NCBI RefSeq assembly: GCF_021887715.1
Contig: NZ_JAIQXX010000003.1
Coordinates: 165,162 to 229,161 of the forward strand
Reading direction: 5' to 3'
DNA: 64,000 nt
Origin: Winogradskyella immobilis
GTDB taxonomy: Bacteria > Bacteroidota > Bacteroidia > Flavobacteriales > Flavobacteriaceae
A program made the position numbers and the translations under genes. Below the pieces are notes generated by a model. It saw nothing but the letters and a program-made list of their open reading frames with translations. It did not search any database and had not been told where the DNA came from. Position 1 is the stretch's first letter; the number at the start of each line of letters is the position of its first letter. Below are positions 41,772 through 50,721 of this stretch, piece by piece.

Positions 41772-43148
41772 TTATAAATGAATAACTTCATCATAAGCAT
41801 CTGCAACAGCTTCCATAACGGCTTCACTCATTGTTGGATGAGGATGAACTGCTTTTAACACTTCATGTCCTGTAGTTTCTAATTTACGTCCTAAAACAGC
41901 TTCGGCAATCATATCAGTTACACCAGAACCAATCATATGACATCCAAGCCATTCACCATATTTAGCATCAAAAATTACTTTTACAAAACCATCTTTATTT
42001 CCGCCAGCACTAGCTTTACCAGAAGCTGAAAAAGGAAATTTTCCAATCTTTACATCTAATCCTTGAGCTTTGGCTTGTTCTTCTGTTAAACCAACTGAAG
42101 CAATTTCTGGTAAGCAATAAGTACACCCCGGAATATTTCCATAATCTAAGGCTTCAACATGTTGTCCTGCTATTTTTTCAACGCATAAAATGCCTTCAGC
42201 AGAAGCAACGTGTGCTAATGCCTGACCAGGAGTAACATCTCCAATAGCATAATAACCAGGAATGTTGGTTTGGTAATAATCGTTAACCAAAATTTTATCT
42301 CTATCTACAGCAATACCAACATCTTCTAAGCCAATATTTTCTGTGTTAGATTTTATACCAACGGCAGATAAAACAAGGTCAGCCTCTAATATTTCTTCTC
42401 CTTTTTTAGTTTTCACTGTAGCTTTTACTCCTTTTCCAGATGTGTCAACTGAAGTCACTTCAGCAGAAGTCATTATTTTAATTCCAGATTTCTTAAAGCT
42501 ACGTTCTAATTGTTTAGAAACTTCGTTATCTTCTACAGGTACAATTTTATCTAAGTACTCTACAATGGTAACCTCAGTACCCATTGAGTTGTAGAAGTAT
42601 GCAAATTCTACTCCAATAGCTCCAGAGCCAACTACAATCATCTTTTTTGGTTGCTTTGGTAATGTCATAGCTTCTCGGTAACCAATAACTTTTTTGCCAT
42701 CTTGTGGTAAACTCGGTAACTCACGAGAACGTGCTCCGGTTGCAACGATAATATGATCTGCAGAATATTCTTTTCCATCAACATCAACTTTCTTTCCAGT
42801 TTTAAGTTTTCCGTAGCCTTCAATGACGTCAATTTTATTTTTCTTCATTAAAAATTTCACACCATTACTCATGCCATCTGCAACACCACGACTACGTTTT
42901 ACAACAGCATCAAAATCATGCTCAGCATCTTTAACTTTAAGGCCATAATCTTCTGCATGTTTTAAATATTCAAAAACTTGAGCAGATTTTAGCAAGGCTT
43001 TTGTGGGAATACAACCCCAATTTAAGCAAACTCCACCAAGACTTTCTTTTTCTACAACAGCGGTTTTAAATCCTAATTGTGAGGCTCTAATAGCAGTTAC
43101 ATAACCGCCAGGACCACTTCCTAAAACTATAATATCGTATTTACTCAT
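41772..43148 (-). CDS. lpdA: Dihydrolipoyl dehydrogenase
   Basis: A 458-residue E3 flavoprotein oxidising dihydrolipoamide in 2-oxo-acid dehydrogenase complexes. It has an FAD fold GSGPGGYVTAIRA at 10-22, redox cysteines 41 and 46 (GGVCLNWGCIPTK), NAD fold GSGAIGVEFAYFYN, YAIGDVT for FAD, and the C-terminal HPHPTMSE with catalytic histidine. Complete and normal length. It is not beside the E1/E2 genes, so it is probably shared between complexes. Single gene with a terminator downstream. Confidence 0.95.
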   Translation of the reverse strand: MSKYDIIVLGSGPGGYVTAIRASQLGFKTAVVEKESLGGVCLNWGCIPTKALLKSAQVFEYLKHAEDYGLKVKDAEHDFDAVVKRSRGVADGMSNGVKFLMKKNKIDVIEGYGKLKTGKKVDVDGKEYSADHIIVATGARSRELPSLPQDGKKVIGYREAMTLPKQPKKMIVVGSGAIGVEFAYFYNSMGTEVTIVEYLDKIVPVEDNEVSKQLERSFKKSGIKIMTSAEVTSVDTSGKGVKATVKTKKGEEILEADLVLSAVGIKSNTENIGLEDVGIAVDRDKILVNDYYQTNIPGYYAIGDVTPGQALAHVASAEGILCVEKIAGQHVEALDYGNIPGCTYCLPEIASVGLTEEQAKAQGLDVKIGKFPFSASGKASAGGNKDGFVKVIFDAKYGEWLGCHMIGSGVTDMIAEAVLGRKLETTGHEVLKAVHPHPTMSEAVMEAVADAYDEVIHL

Positions 43149-43285
43149 CGGTAATTTTTTATTGAATTTTTGAAGATACGAATTTACGAAATCGAAATCG
43201 AAAAATAAATAATTCTAAATTTTAATTATAAAGCACTAAATATTAAAAAAACAAGTTATTAATTTAACTTCTAATACCATCAATT

Positions 43286-44584
43286 ATGAAAACAAACCTC
43301 TTTATTATATTACTTTGTATTTCTATATGTCTATCGTGCAAATCAGAAAAAGAAGAAACAAAACCTAAAACATTAACTACAGTATTAGTCGGCGAAGTCA
43401 TCAATAGACCAGAAAGTGACACGCTTTTGTTGGTTAAATCTTATGAAGATGCTAGATTCGATATTATAGCAAATATTCCTATAGTTGATAATGAATTTTA
43501 TCATGAATTTGAATCTAAAGAAATAGAAGCTTATGATCTAATTTTTAAGGAAGAGCATGATGATGGAGCCTGGAGAACTGTTAGAATATTTCCTGAAACT
43601 GATACAATACATTTGACATTATATAGTCAAGAAGATTTTAATAATAACAAAGTAGTAGGAGGGAAGCTCAATAATAATTATACGAAGTATCTTAATACAG
43701 TTTTTTGGCCATATATAAAAAAACAGGAAGAAGTATATAAAATATTTGATAGCATTCCCTATGAAAACACATATTCAGATGTTTATGCTAAAGTTATTGA
43801 AAAATTAAACAGAGCGGAGACTCAAGAAGAACAAGTGCCTATTTATGCTGAGATGAAAAAGCTTCAAGAAGCTGATTTAGATAAAAATGAATTTGGAAAA
43901 AAAGTAGCTTTTCAAGCTAAGACATCTGAAAGAGAATATTTTAACAGAAAATATACTTTTATAAGAAATAACCCTAGTATAGTAAGTTACTCTTTAATAA
44001 TTGAAGATATTCAAAGTATTGAATATAATGGCGCTCCAAAAGAAAAGATTATAGAAGCTTTAAATCGCTTAAAGGAAGCATTTCCAGAGCATACATATAC
44101 CGAATTAGCTGAGAATTTATGGATTGGCTATACAGAAATGAAACCAGGTGGGCAATATGTGAATTTTAAAGCTCCTGATGTTAAAAATGTACTGTATGAG
44201 CTTAAACCAGAAGTAGATAAAAACGAAATAGTATTGTTAGATCTATGGGCGACATGGTGCGGACCCTGTATAGCAAAAACCAGATTGGTAAGACCTGTCT
44301 ATGATAAGTATAAAGAGAAAGGGTTCTCTATTGTAGGTGTTGCAGGAGAATTTGAAAACTTAGACCGTTACAATATTTTTATGACAAAAGAGAAATGGCC
44401 ATGGTTAAACCTCATAGAATTAGATAAGCAAAATAAAATATGGGAGAAATATAATGTAATGAATGGTGGTGGAGGTATGTTCCTGATTTCGGGCTCAGGT
44501 GAAATTTTAGCGGTCGACCCAACAGCTGAAGAAGTAGAATCTATTTTGCAAGAAAAATTGGTATCTAATACAGTTAAATTATAA
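43286..44584 (+). CDS. TlpA-like thioredoxin-fold lipoprotein
   Basis: The 432-residue lipoprotein (lipobox ICLSC near residue 17) has an N-terminal DUF4369-like region of about 125 residues, a helical middle part and a C-terminal thioredoxin domain with DLWATWCGPCIAKT (Cys325 and Cys328) and VVGVAGEFEN. Such envelope proteins reduce or rearrange disulfides. The CxxC is intact, so thiol activity is plausible. It ends overlapping the convergent DinB-like gene by 6 bases. Stands alone. Confidence 0.83.
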   Translation: MKTNLFIILLCISICLSCKSEKEETKPKTLTTVLVGEVINRPESDTLLLVKSYEDARFDIIANIPIVDNEFYHEFESKEIEAYDLIFKEEHDDGAWRTVRIFPETDTIHLTLYSQEDFNNNKVVGGKLNNNYTKYLNTVFWPYIKKQEEVYKIFDSIPYENTYSDVYAKVIEKLNRAETQEEQVPIYAEMKKLQEADLDKNEFGKKVAFQAKTSEREYFNRKYTFIRNNPSIVSYSLIIEDIQSIEYNGAPKEKIIEALNRLKEAFPEHTYTELAENLWIGYTEMKPGGQYVNFKAPDVKNVLYELKPEVDKNEIVLLDLWATWCGPCIAKTRLVRPVYDKYKEKGFSIVGVAGEFENLDRYNIFMTKEKWPWLNLIELDKQNKIWEKYNVMNGGGGMFLISGSGEILAVDPTAEEVESILQEKLVSNTVKL

Positions 44585-45130
44585 ATCGTCAGTAAAATGC
44601 CGACGACCTTTTTCAGTATTAAATTTAGAAGTGTTATAAGCTCTAGATTCTCCTCTAGGTATAGATAAAGATTGCCATTGAATACCTTTAATTTGTTTGC
44701 CTATTAAAACAATTTGTCCAATATGATAGGCATAATGCATCATTTGTCTATTTATAGCTTCTGTAACTGTGTGTCCTTGATTACGGATGTAAATAACACG
44801 TTCTAAATCTTCAATATTTAAAATAGACAAGGCTGTGAATAAACAATCCCAGCCTTTATTCCAGCAGGAAATAATATCACTTTTTGAAGAGAAATTAGCT
44901 TCAAATTCTTCATCGCGTTGCCTCCAAGATTTTTCACCATCCTCAATTAAAAAGTTAGTCCAACGACTTAGCATATTACCAGTTAAATGTTTAACAATAA
45001 CTGCTATGGAGTTTGAATCTTCTTCTAATTGATTTCGTAATTGTTCAAAATTAAGCTGCTCAATAGTTTTATCTCCTAGTGTCTTATAATAGGTAAACTG
45101 TTTAATAACACTAGGTAGATAACTTTGCAT
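44579..45130 (-). CDS. DinB-like protein, DUF1572 family
   Basis: A 183-residue four-helix protein. It shows SIAVIVKHLTGNML at about 37-50, RWTNF, EWxAFRxxS-like region and the second histidine-bearing motif MMHYAYHIGQIVLIGKQIKG near 128-147. His48 plus the HYAYH pair give the metal-binding triad of the DinB/YfiT superfamily, here the DUF1572 branch. Function is not known; thiol-dependent transferases are among the relatives. It lies 5 bases downstream of the msrB gene, so they are probably co-transcribed. Confidence 0.82.
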   Translation of the reverse strand: MQSYLPSVIKQFTYYKTLGDKTIEQLNFEQLRNQLEEDSNSIAVIVKHLTGNMLSRWTNFLIEDGEKSWRQRDEEFEANFSSKSDIISCWNKGWDCLFTALSILNIEDLERVIYIRNQGHTVTEAINRQMMHYAYHIGQIVLIGKQIKGIQWQSLSIPRGESRAYNTSKFNTEKGRRHFTDDL

Positions 45131-45135
45131 TTAAA

Positions 45136-45624
45136 TTATTTTTTTTCCGAAGGTATAAACTTTAATGCATCACCATTAATACAATGACGCTTTCCAGTAG
45201 TCTTTCTTGGACCATCGTTAAATACATGCCCTAAATGACCACCACAAGTTCCGCAATGTTCTTCGGCTCTTGTATAGCCTAGTTTATTATCCGTACCAAA
45301 AGCTACATTACCTTTTATTTCTCTATCAAAACTTGGCCAACCAGTACCAGAGTCAAATTTATGTTCACTTTTAAATAAAGGAGTATCACAAGCAGCACAA
45401 TGATAAACACCTTCGGCATAGTTTTTATTTAAAGGGCTACTAAAAGGACGCTCAGTACCTGCTTGTCTTAATATATAATATTGTTCCTTAGTAAGGATAC
45501 TTCTCCATTCAACATCTGTTTTTGTTACTGCATATTCAACAGTTTTTTGAGATTTATTTTTCTGTGCAGAACTATTGCAATTAAAAAATAAACTAACAAC
45601 TAAAATTAATAAGATCTTTTTCAT
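45136..45624 (-). CDS. msrB: Peptide-methionine (R)-S-oxide reductase, lipoprotein form
   Basis: A 162-residue MsrB domain preceded by a lipoprotein signal (LFFNC at 12-16, with Cys16 as lipidated residue), so the enzyme is in the cell envelope, not the cytosol. Zinc ligands are Cys76/79 (HCAAC) and Cys124/127 (HCGTCGG); the catalytic Cys148 is in RHCINGDAL. It repairs oxidised methionines in exported proteins. All active residues present. Downstream is the DinB-like gene. Confidence 0.92.
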   Translation of the reverse strand: MKKILLILVVSLFFNCNSSAQKNKSQKTVEYAVTKTDVEWRSILTKEQYYILRQAGTERPFSSPLNKNYAEGVYHCAACDTPLFKSEHKFDSGTGWPSFDREIKGNVAFGTDNKLGYTRAEEHCGTCGGHLGHVFNDGPRKTTGKRHCINGDALKFIPSEKK

Positions 45625-45817
45625 GCTATAAATTTACAATTTCATTAGGTTTGTTTCGTCGTAATATCTTTAGTTTAATTACAGAAAGATGTTAGTGTTT
45701 TTTAGAAGCCGATAAATAAATAAAAAAGAATCTAAAATGTGACTTTTGTAATTTTATAGGGTCTCATAAATTAGAATGAATTTTGTATTTTTATTACAAT
45801 TAGTAAATATCATAACC

Positions 45818-46645
45818 ATGAAATTTAAACATATTATCACCACAATTTTTGGAGTAGCATTATTTTTCTCATGTGCAACAAACCCATTTACAGGAAAAAA
45901 AACTATTGCATTAGTGTCAAATAATCAATTATTTCCTTCTTCAATAGCACAATATAACCAAGTAAAAAGCGAAAGTAAAATTATTACAGGGACTAAAGAT
46001 GCTGAAATGATTAGAAGAGTAGGACAGCGTATAGCAACTGCAGCTGAACGTTGGTTAGATGCTAACGGATATCAAGGTTATTTAAATAATTATAAATGGG
46101 AGTATAGTCTTATAGATTCAGATCAAGTAAATGCTTGGGCAATGCCAGGCGGAAAAATTGCATTTTATACAGGTATATTACCTATTGCTGAAAACGAAAC
46201 AGGTGTTGCGGCTATTATGGGGCATGAAGTTGCACATGCTTTAGCCAATCATGGACAGCAGCGTATAAGTAAAGGTGAATTACAAAAATATATTGGTCTA
46301 GGTGTTGCCGTTGGTACTAGTGGACAATCCGCTGAAGCACAACAAGCATGGATGCAGGCTTATGGTGTTGGTTCTACTTTAGGCATATTAGCTTACAGTA
46401 GAAAACACGAAACAGAATCGGATGCCATTGGCATTAAATTAATGGCTATTGCCGGATATAACCCTGATGAAGCTTCAGAGTTATGGAAGCGTATGAAAGC
46501 TAAGAGTGGCGGACAAGCTCCACCGATATTTTTAAGTACACATCCAAGTAATGATAGTCGTATTCAGAATTTAAAGAATTTATCTCAAGAAGCTAAGAAT
46601 GAAGCTAAAAAATATGGCGTAACGTCTTTTAGACCTATAAATTAA
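45818..46645 (+). CDS. M48-family metalloprotease, lipoprotein
   Basis: The open frame begins at 45776 but ATG 45818 gives a lipoprotein signal (IFGVALFFSC, Cys19), so I take this as the start (275 residues). The zinc site is HEVAH at 136-140 with a third ligand in HETESDAIG about 55 residues on. It belongs to the YggG/LoiP group of outer-membrane or periplasmic M48 peptidases for envelope quality control. Sequence complete. Stands alone with a terminator after. Confidence 0.9.
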   Translation: MKFKHIITTIFGVALFFSCATNPFTGKKTIALVSNNQLFPSSIAQYNQVKSESKIITGTKDAEMIRRVGQRIATAAERWLDANGYQGYLNNYKWEYSLIDSDQVNAWAMPGGKIAFYTGILPIAENETGVAAIMGHEVAHALANHGQQRISKGELQKYIGLGVAVGTSGQSAEAQQAWMQAYGVGSTLGILAYSRKHETESDAIGIKLMAIAGYNPDEASELWKRMKAKSGGQAPPIFLSTHPSNDSRIQNLKNLSQEAKNEAKKYGVTSFRPIN

Positions 46646-46675
46646 TATTGAGTTCATAATATTTGATTACTTTAG

Positions 46676-46704
46676 AAGCTGTTCATTAAGAACAGCTTTT
46701 TTTA
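46676..46704 (+). terminator. Terminator after the M48 gene
   Basis: Stem AAGCTGTTC / GAACAGCTT with ATTAA loop and a run of T, 30 bases after the stop codon. Confidence 0.88.
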
Positions 46705-46716
46705 TTAAAATACATT

Positions 46717-48063
46717 ATGGAGAAATTTAAAAAAGGAAGTAAAAAATTATTGAATGCTTGGGCGTTTTATGATTGGGCAAACTCGGTATATACATTAACC
46801 ATTGCATCGTCAATATTTCCTATATTTTATTCGTCATTATTTGCATCAGATGAGCAACCAGTATATGCATTTGGGTTTGAAATGAAACAAACTGTTTTAA
46901 TCTCTATTATTACAGCATTTACATTTATGGTAGTAGCACTTTCTTCACCTATTTTATCTGGTATTGCAGATTATGTTGGAAATAAAAAAACATTCATGAA
47001 ATTTTTCTGTTACATGGGTGGATTGGGTTGTATAGGTTTGTACTGGTTTAGTATTGATAGAGATTTTATACATGTTAGTCTTCTGTTTTATTTTATGGGC
47101 TTATTAGGCTATTGGGGTAGTTTAGTGTTTTATAATAGTTATTTGCCAGACATTGCTTTTGAAGAACAACAAGACTCAATTAGTGCTAAAGGGTTTTCAA
47201 TGGGTTATATTGGAAGTGTTATACTTTTATTAATCAATCTAGGAATGGTAATGAAACCTGAATGGTTTGGATTTGATATAGGGGAAACCGAGGAAAGTTT
47301 AAATCTAGCCAAGATTTCTGCAATGAAAATATCATTTATAACCGTAGGTTTATGGTGGATTTTATTTAGTCAATATACATTTTATGTGTTGCCCAAAGGA
47401 GTGTCTTCTGGGCATAAAGTAACTAAAGCAGTATTATTTAATGGGTTTAAAGAATTAAAAGGAGTTTGGGTAGAACTCAGACAAAACTTAAGACTAAAAC
47501 GTTATTTAAATGCCTTTTTTGTATTTAGCATGGCCGTACAAACTATTATGTTAATGGCTGTATATTTTGGTGAAAAAGAGATAGCATGGGGATCTGATGG
47601 CGAAAAAACAGTAGGCCTTATTGTAAGTATTTTAGTAATACAAATTGTAGCAATACTAGGTGCGGTTTTAACATCTAAAGCTTCTGATAAATATGGGAAT
47701 ATCCCTATATTAATTGTTGTTAATGCCATTTGGATGTTAGTATGTATCTATGCGTATTTTATGCAAACACCAATTCAGTTTTACATTGCCGCTAGTGTTG
47801 TTGGTCTTGTTATGGGTGGTGTACAATCATTAGGAAGGTCAACGTATTCAAAATACATTCCTGAAAACACAAAAGATTCTACATCGTATTTTAGTTTTTA
47901 TGATGTTGCTGAAAAGATAGGTATTGTTATAGGAATGCTGATTTTTGCAGTTGTTGACCAAATTAGCTCTATGCGTTATGCCATACTATTTTTGTTTGTA
48001 TTCTTTTTAATTGGTATCATTTTACTTTTTAGAGTTCCTAGGCATGATGAGATATTAGAATAA
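46717..48063 (+). CDS. MFS transporter, UMF1 (Atg22-like) family
   Basis: A 448-residue integral membrane protein with about 12 helices. It starts with a cytosolic KKGSKKLLNAWAFYDWANSVYTLTI, the diagnostic start of the UMF1 family (W-x-x-Y/F-D-W-A-N), then LLGYWGSLVFYNSYLPDI in the middle, and VVGLVMGGVQSLGRSTYSKYIPE near 345-367. The family is related to yeast vacuolar amino-acid exporter Atg22; bacterial substrates are unknown. The gene stands alone. Confidence 0.87.
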   Translation: MEKFKKGSKKLLNAWAFYDWANSVYTLTIASSIFPIFYSSLFASDEQPVYAFGFEMKQTVLISIITAFTFMVVALSSPILSGIADYVGNKKTFMKFFCYMGGLGCIGLYWFSIDRDFIHVSLLFYFMGLLGYWGSLVFYNSYLPDIAFEEQQDSISAKGFSMGYIGSVILLLINLGMVMKPEWFGFDIGETEESLNLAKISAMKISFITVGLWWILFSQYTFYVLPKGVSSGHKVTKAVLFNGFKELKGVWVELRQNLRLKRYLNAFFVFSMAVQTIMLMAVYFGEKEIAWGSDGEKTVGLIVSILVIQIVAILGAVLTSKASDKYGNIPILIVVNAIWMLVCIYAYFMQTPIQFYIAASVVGLVMGGVQSLGRSTYSKYIPENTKDSTSYFSFYDVAEKIGIVIGMLIFAVVDQISSMRYAILFLFVFFLIGIILLFRVPRHDEILE

Positions 48064-48138
48064 AAGATTCTATTTTTGTGTAAATAAGATGGGTTTAAAG
48101 AAAGAACTCAATAAAATGTGATTTTTCACCTTGAGTAC

Positions 48139-48209
48139 TCTCGATAACTATCGGCATTAAAGGTTTTTAAAATATAGTATTTCAAATAGGTTTCGACTGC
48201 GCTCAACCT
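48139..48209. repeat. Copies of flavobacterial intergenic repeats
   Basis: CTCGATAACTATCGG near 48139 and the palindrome AGGTTTCGACTGCGCTCAACCT at 48188-48209 stand in the gap after the MFS gene. TTCGACTGCGCTCAA at 48192-48206 is the exact reverse complement of the core at 26094-26108. Confidence 0.7.
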
Positions 48210-48250
48210 GACCTTATTTTTTTTAAATTAAAATAGGACTCACGTTAAAT

Positions 48251-48279
48251 AAAAAACCCGCTCATTGAGCGGGTTTTTT
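48251..48279. terminator. Bidirectional terminator between MFS and GIN genes
   Basis: Stem AAAAAACCCGCTCA / TGAGCGGGTTTTTT, nearly no loop, between the convergent genes. Confidence 0.92.
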
Positions 48280-48302
48280 ACAATATAAACAAGGTGTTAT
48301 TT

Positions 48303-49037
48303 CTAATTTCTAGAAACGCTGCCAGAGCCAGCAATTTTTTTAGAAACTTCTGCATTTCCTTTATATTCTACGTCTCCAGAACCCGCAATAGAAGCTTTCA
48401 AATTACCATTACATTTAACTTCAATATCTCCAGAACCCGCAATAGAAGCTGTAGCATTATCAGTATTTAAATTAAATGCATAGATATCTCCAGAACCCGC
48501 AACACTTAATTTTGCTTTAGAGGCATTACCTTTTAAAGTGATGTCACCAGATCCAGCTAAATTACCTTTTAAGTCTTGAGAGTCAACATTTAAAATCATA
48601 TCACCAGACCCAGCTAAAGATACTTTTAGATTATTAGAAGAGATTTTGTCTTCACTAATAACATCTCCAGAACCCGCTAAGGAAACAGAGTTAATATCTT
48701 CAAAAGGAATCGTTACTTTTATAGTTTTGCCTCTGCTACTTTGAAGATTAATTTTCTTTTCTACTTTAATAATAAGCTTACCTTTTTTAACTTCGGTAAC
48801 AATATGTTTTAATAAATTAGATTCTCCTTCTAACGTTATTTCTCCTTCTTTACCAGCAACTAGTATAAAATCCATAGATCCTGAGCATCCAATACCATCA
48901 TAGTCGCTAGTGCTTCTGGTTTCAGTGACTACATCACCATTTCCTTTTACTTTTTTGTTTCCCCAATTCCATTGCCCGTATGATAACGTGATTGTAAATA
49001 AGAAAGGAATAACTAAAATTGTTTTTAAATTTTTCAT
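48303..49037 (-). CDS. Secreted head-GIN-domain (DUF2807) protein with seven AGSG repeats
   Basis: A 244-residue exported protein (signal peptide FTITLSYG, cleaved near 21). The mature part is a DUF2807-type head GIN domain. Its second half has seven AGSG(D) motifs starting at residues 121, 142, 161, 180, 200, 218 and 236, i.e. spaced 18-21 residues, the expected rung length of a right-handed beta-helix. Last gene of the sigma, anti-sigma, DUF4097-like unit, so probably produced in envelope stress. Ligand unknown. Confidence 0.85.
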   Translation of the reverse strand: MKNLKTILVIPFLFTITLSYGQWNWGNKKVKGNGDVVTETRSTSDYDGIGCSGSMDFILVAGKEGEITLEGESNLLKHIVTEVKKGKLIIKVEKKINLQSSRGKTIKVTIPFEDINSVSLAGSGDVISEDKISSNNLKVSLAGSGDMILNVDSQDLKGNLAGSGDITLKGNASKAKLSVAGSGDIYAFNLNTDNATASIAGSGDIEVKCNGNLKASIAGSGDVEYKGNAEVSKKIAGSGSVSRN

Positions 49038-49081
49038 GATTTGTTGTTTTTAATTGATGTGTTTTATTTGTTTTTTGATTG

Positions 49082-50170
49082 TTATTGTTTTTTAAAACTT
49101 ACACTTCCGTGTTGAGAATTAATCTTTACAAGATTTCCAGAATCTTTTGCACCATAGTAGCCTTGGTATTTTTTGCTTGTATGAGTTGTTTCTTTGTTTG
49201 TATAATTAAAACCATCAGAATCTCTCAATGAGCCATGTTGAAAGTATAAATCGAAATTAAAATTAAAACCAGCATCATAACCTATGGTCATGCTTGTAAA
49301 TCTGGTATCTATATCGATAGTATTTACTATAGGAGCAACACGTTCTATTTTTAAAGAACCATGACTACCTCTTAATTTTAGATTTTTAAAAACATCGCCA
49401 ATTCTAGTAGTGAGGTGATTACCATCTCCTTTTAAACTATTAACATTATCAACTTTTAGGGAACCATGATTACAATCGTATTCAATATTTTCTGCAAACT
49501 CTACTGTAGATTTTGTATGATTAGCTTTAATAGTTATATTTTCTGTTTTTGATATAGTATAACCGCTATGGTTAGCTGAAATTTCACCTTCATTAATATA
49601 TTCAAAATAGCTATTTCTTGTATGATTAAAATCAATCACGTTGTCATTAGACATTAATTCTTTAGTAGTAATTTTACCATGATCACATCTTATTTTGCTT
49701 GAACCTTTTAATTGATCTAGATTAATTGATCCAAATTTATTGTAAAGATCTACATTATTAGTCATTGGCATTTTTATAACATAGTCAATCTCCATATTTA
49801 AATTCATCTTTTTTCCCCAATTCCACCAATTATTTTTGCTTTTTTCTATTTTGGTAATTGCGGAAACTAAGTTATTAGAAGCCGAAAAATCTATATCTAT
49901 GCCATCAAGACGTTCTTGTACTTTTTCATCATTATTTCCACTTACTTTTATGGTAATATCAAATTCTATTCGGTTTTGATCCCAAGTAATTATATTTAAG
50001 TTACCAAAACTATTAGACACTTTTAAAGTTGCGTTTTCCGAGACATTAAATGATTTTTTAATGGTTCTATCTTTGGTTGTTTTTGCAGTCTCTATCTCTG
50101 TATTTGCTAATGCAATAAAAGGCATTAACAAAAGCAATAGAGCTAATCTAAATTGTATTTTTAGGTTCAT
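49082..50170 (-). CDS. Secreted DUF4097-like beta-solenoid protein
   Basis: A 362-residue exported protein (LLLLLMPFIALANT, cleaved near 23). After TLKVSNSFGNLNIITW the chain has repeats such as SNDNVIDFNHTRNSYFEYINEG, ITIKANHTKSTVEFA and DNVNSLKGDGNHLTT, a beta-solenoid of the DUF4097/adhesin type. It overlaps the anti-sigma gene start region by 23 bases and is 44 bases upstream of the head-GIN gene, so all three seem to form one operon. Role unknown; surface or periplasmic. Confidence 0.75.
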   Translation of the reverse strand: MNLKIQFRLALLLLLMPFIALANTEIETAKTTKDRTIKKSFNVSENATLKVSNSFGNLNIITWDQNRIEFDITIKVSGNNDEKVQERLDGIDIDFSASNNLVSAITKIEKSKNNWWNWGKKMNLNMEIDYVIKMPMTNNVDLYNKFGSINLDQLKGSSKIRCDHGKITTKELMSNDNVIDFNHTRNSYFEYINEGEISANHSGYTISKTENITIKANHTKSTVEFAENIEYDCNHGSLKVDNVNSLKGDGNHLTTRIGDVFKNLKLRGSHGSLKIERVAPIVNTIDIDTRFTSMTIGYDAGFNFNFDLYFQHGSLRDSDGFNYTNKETTHTSKKYQGYYGAKDSGNLVKINSQHGSVSFKKQ

Positions 50171-50711
50171 CAGTGTTGATTTTTAATTCTTTAATAGTTT
50201 CTATTTGCTCTAGAACAGTATTTAAAATATCTATTCTACTCTGAAAGTTGGTAATCATTGCATAGATAACACGTTGATCGCTTCCGCTTTCTGTTAAATC
50301 TGTTTTTAAATTTTGATAATCGTTTTCTAATAATTGAACCTGTTCTATAGCATCAGTAATTATTTGTTCGGTTAATGGAGAACGTTCATTATTAAGTTTT
50401 TTTAATTCATTTTCAATTGTTGCTGTAAAAAAATCTTGTGTTTCAGACATCTCTGGTGAAACACTCGCTAAGTCTAATACCTCTGGTTGGTTTTGCATGG
50501 TTATAAGCACACTAAAGCAAATCACTAAAGAAGCAGCGATGGCTATAAAAGGCTTCCAATTAAAACGAGATGTTTTATTATAATTATTTGATGCTACATC
50601 ATTGCTTTTTAGTTTATCTAAAAACCGAAGCTCATGATCTTTATTGGGCTCGTTTATATCAAACTCACCTTTTAAATTATCAAACAAATCGTCTATAGTA
50701 TCTTTTTCCAT
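50148..50711 (-). CDS. Probable membrane anti-sigma factor
   Basis: A 187-residue single-pass membrane protein: cytosolic N-terminus of about 53 residues (IDDLFDNLKGEFDINEPNKDHELRFLDKL), transmembrane helix at 54-72, then a periplasmic helical part of about 115 residues. Gene order directly behind the sigma gene (10-base gap) and the topology are typical of anti-sigma factors, though there is no recognisable zinc (ZAS) motif. It overlaps the DUF4097-like gene by 23 bases. Confidence 0.7.
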   Translation of the reverse strand: MEKDTIDDLFDNLKGEFDINEPNKDHELRFLDKLKSNDVASNNYNKTSRFNWKPFIAIAASLVICFSVLITMQNQPEVLDLASVSPEMSETQDFFTATIENELKKLNNERSPLTEQIITDAIEQVQLLENDYQNLKTDLTESGSDQRVIYAMITNFQSRIDILNTVLEQIETIKELKINTDEPKNTI

Positions 50712-50721
50712 AGTTCCTTAA

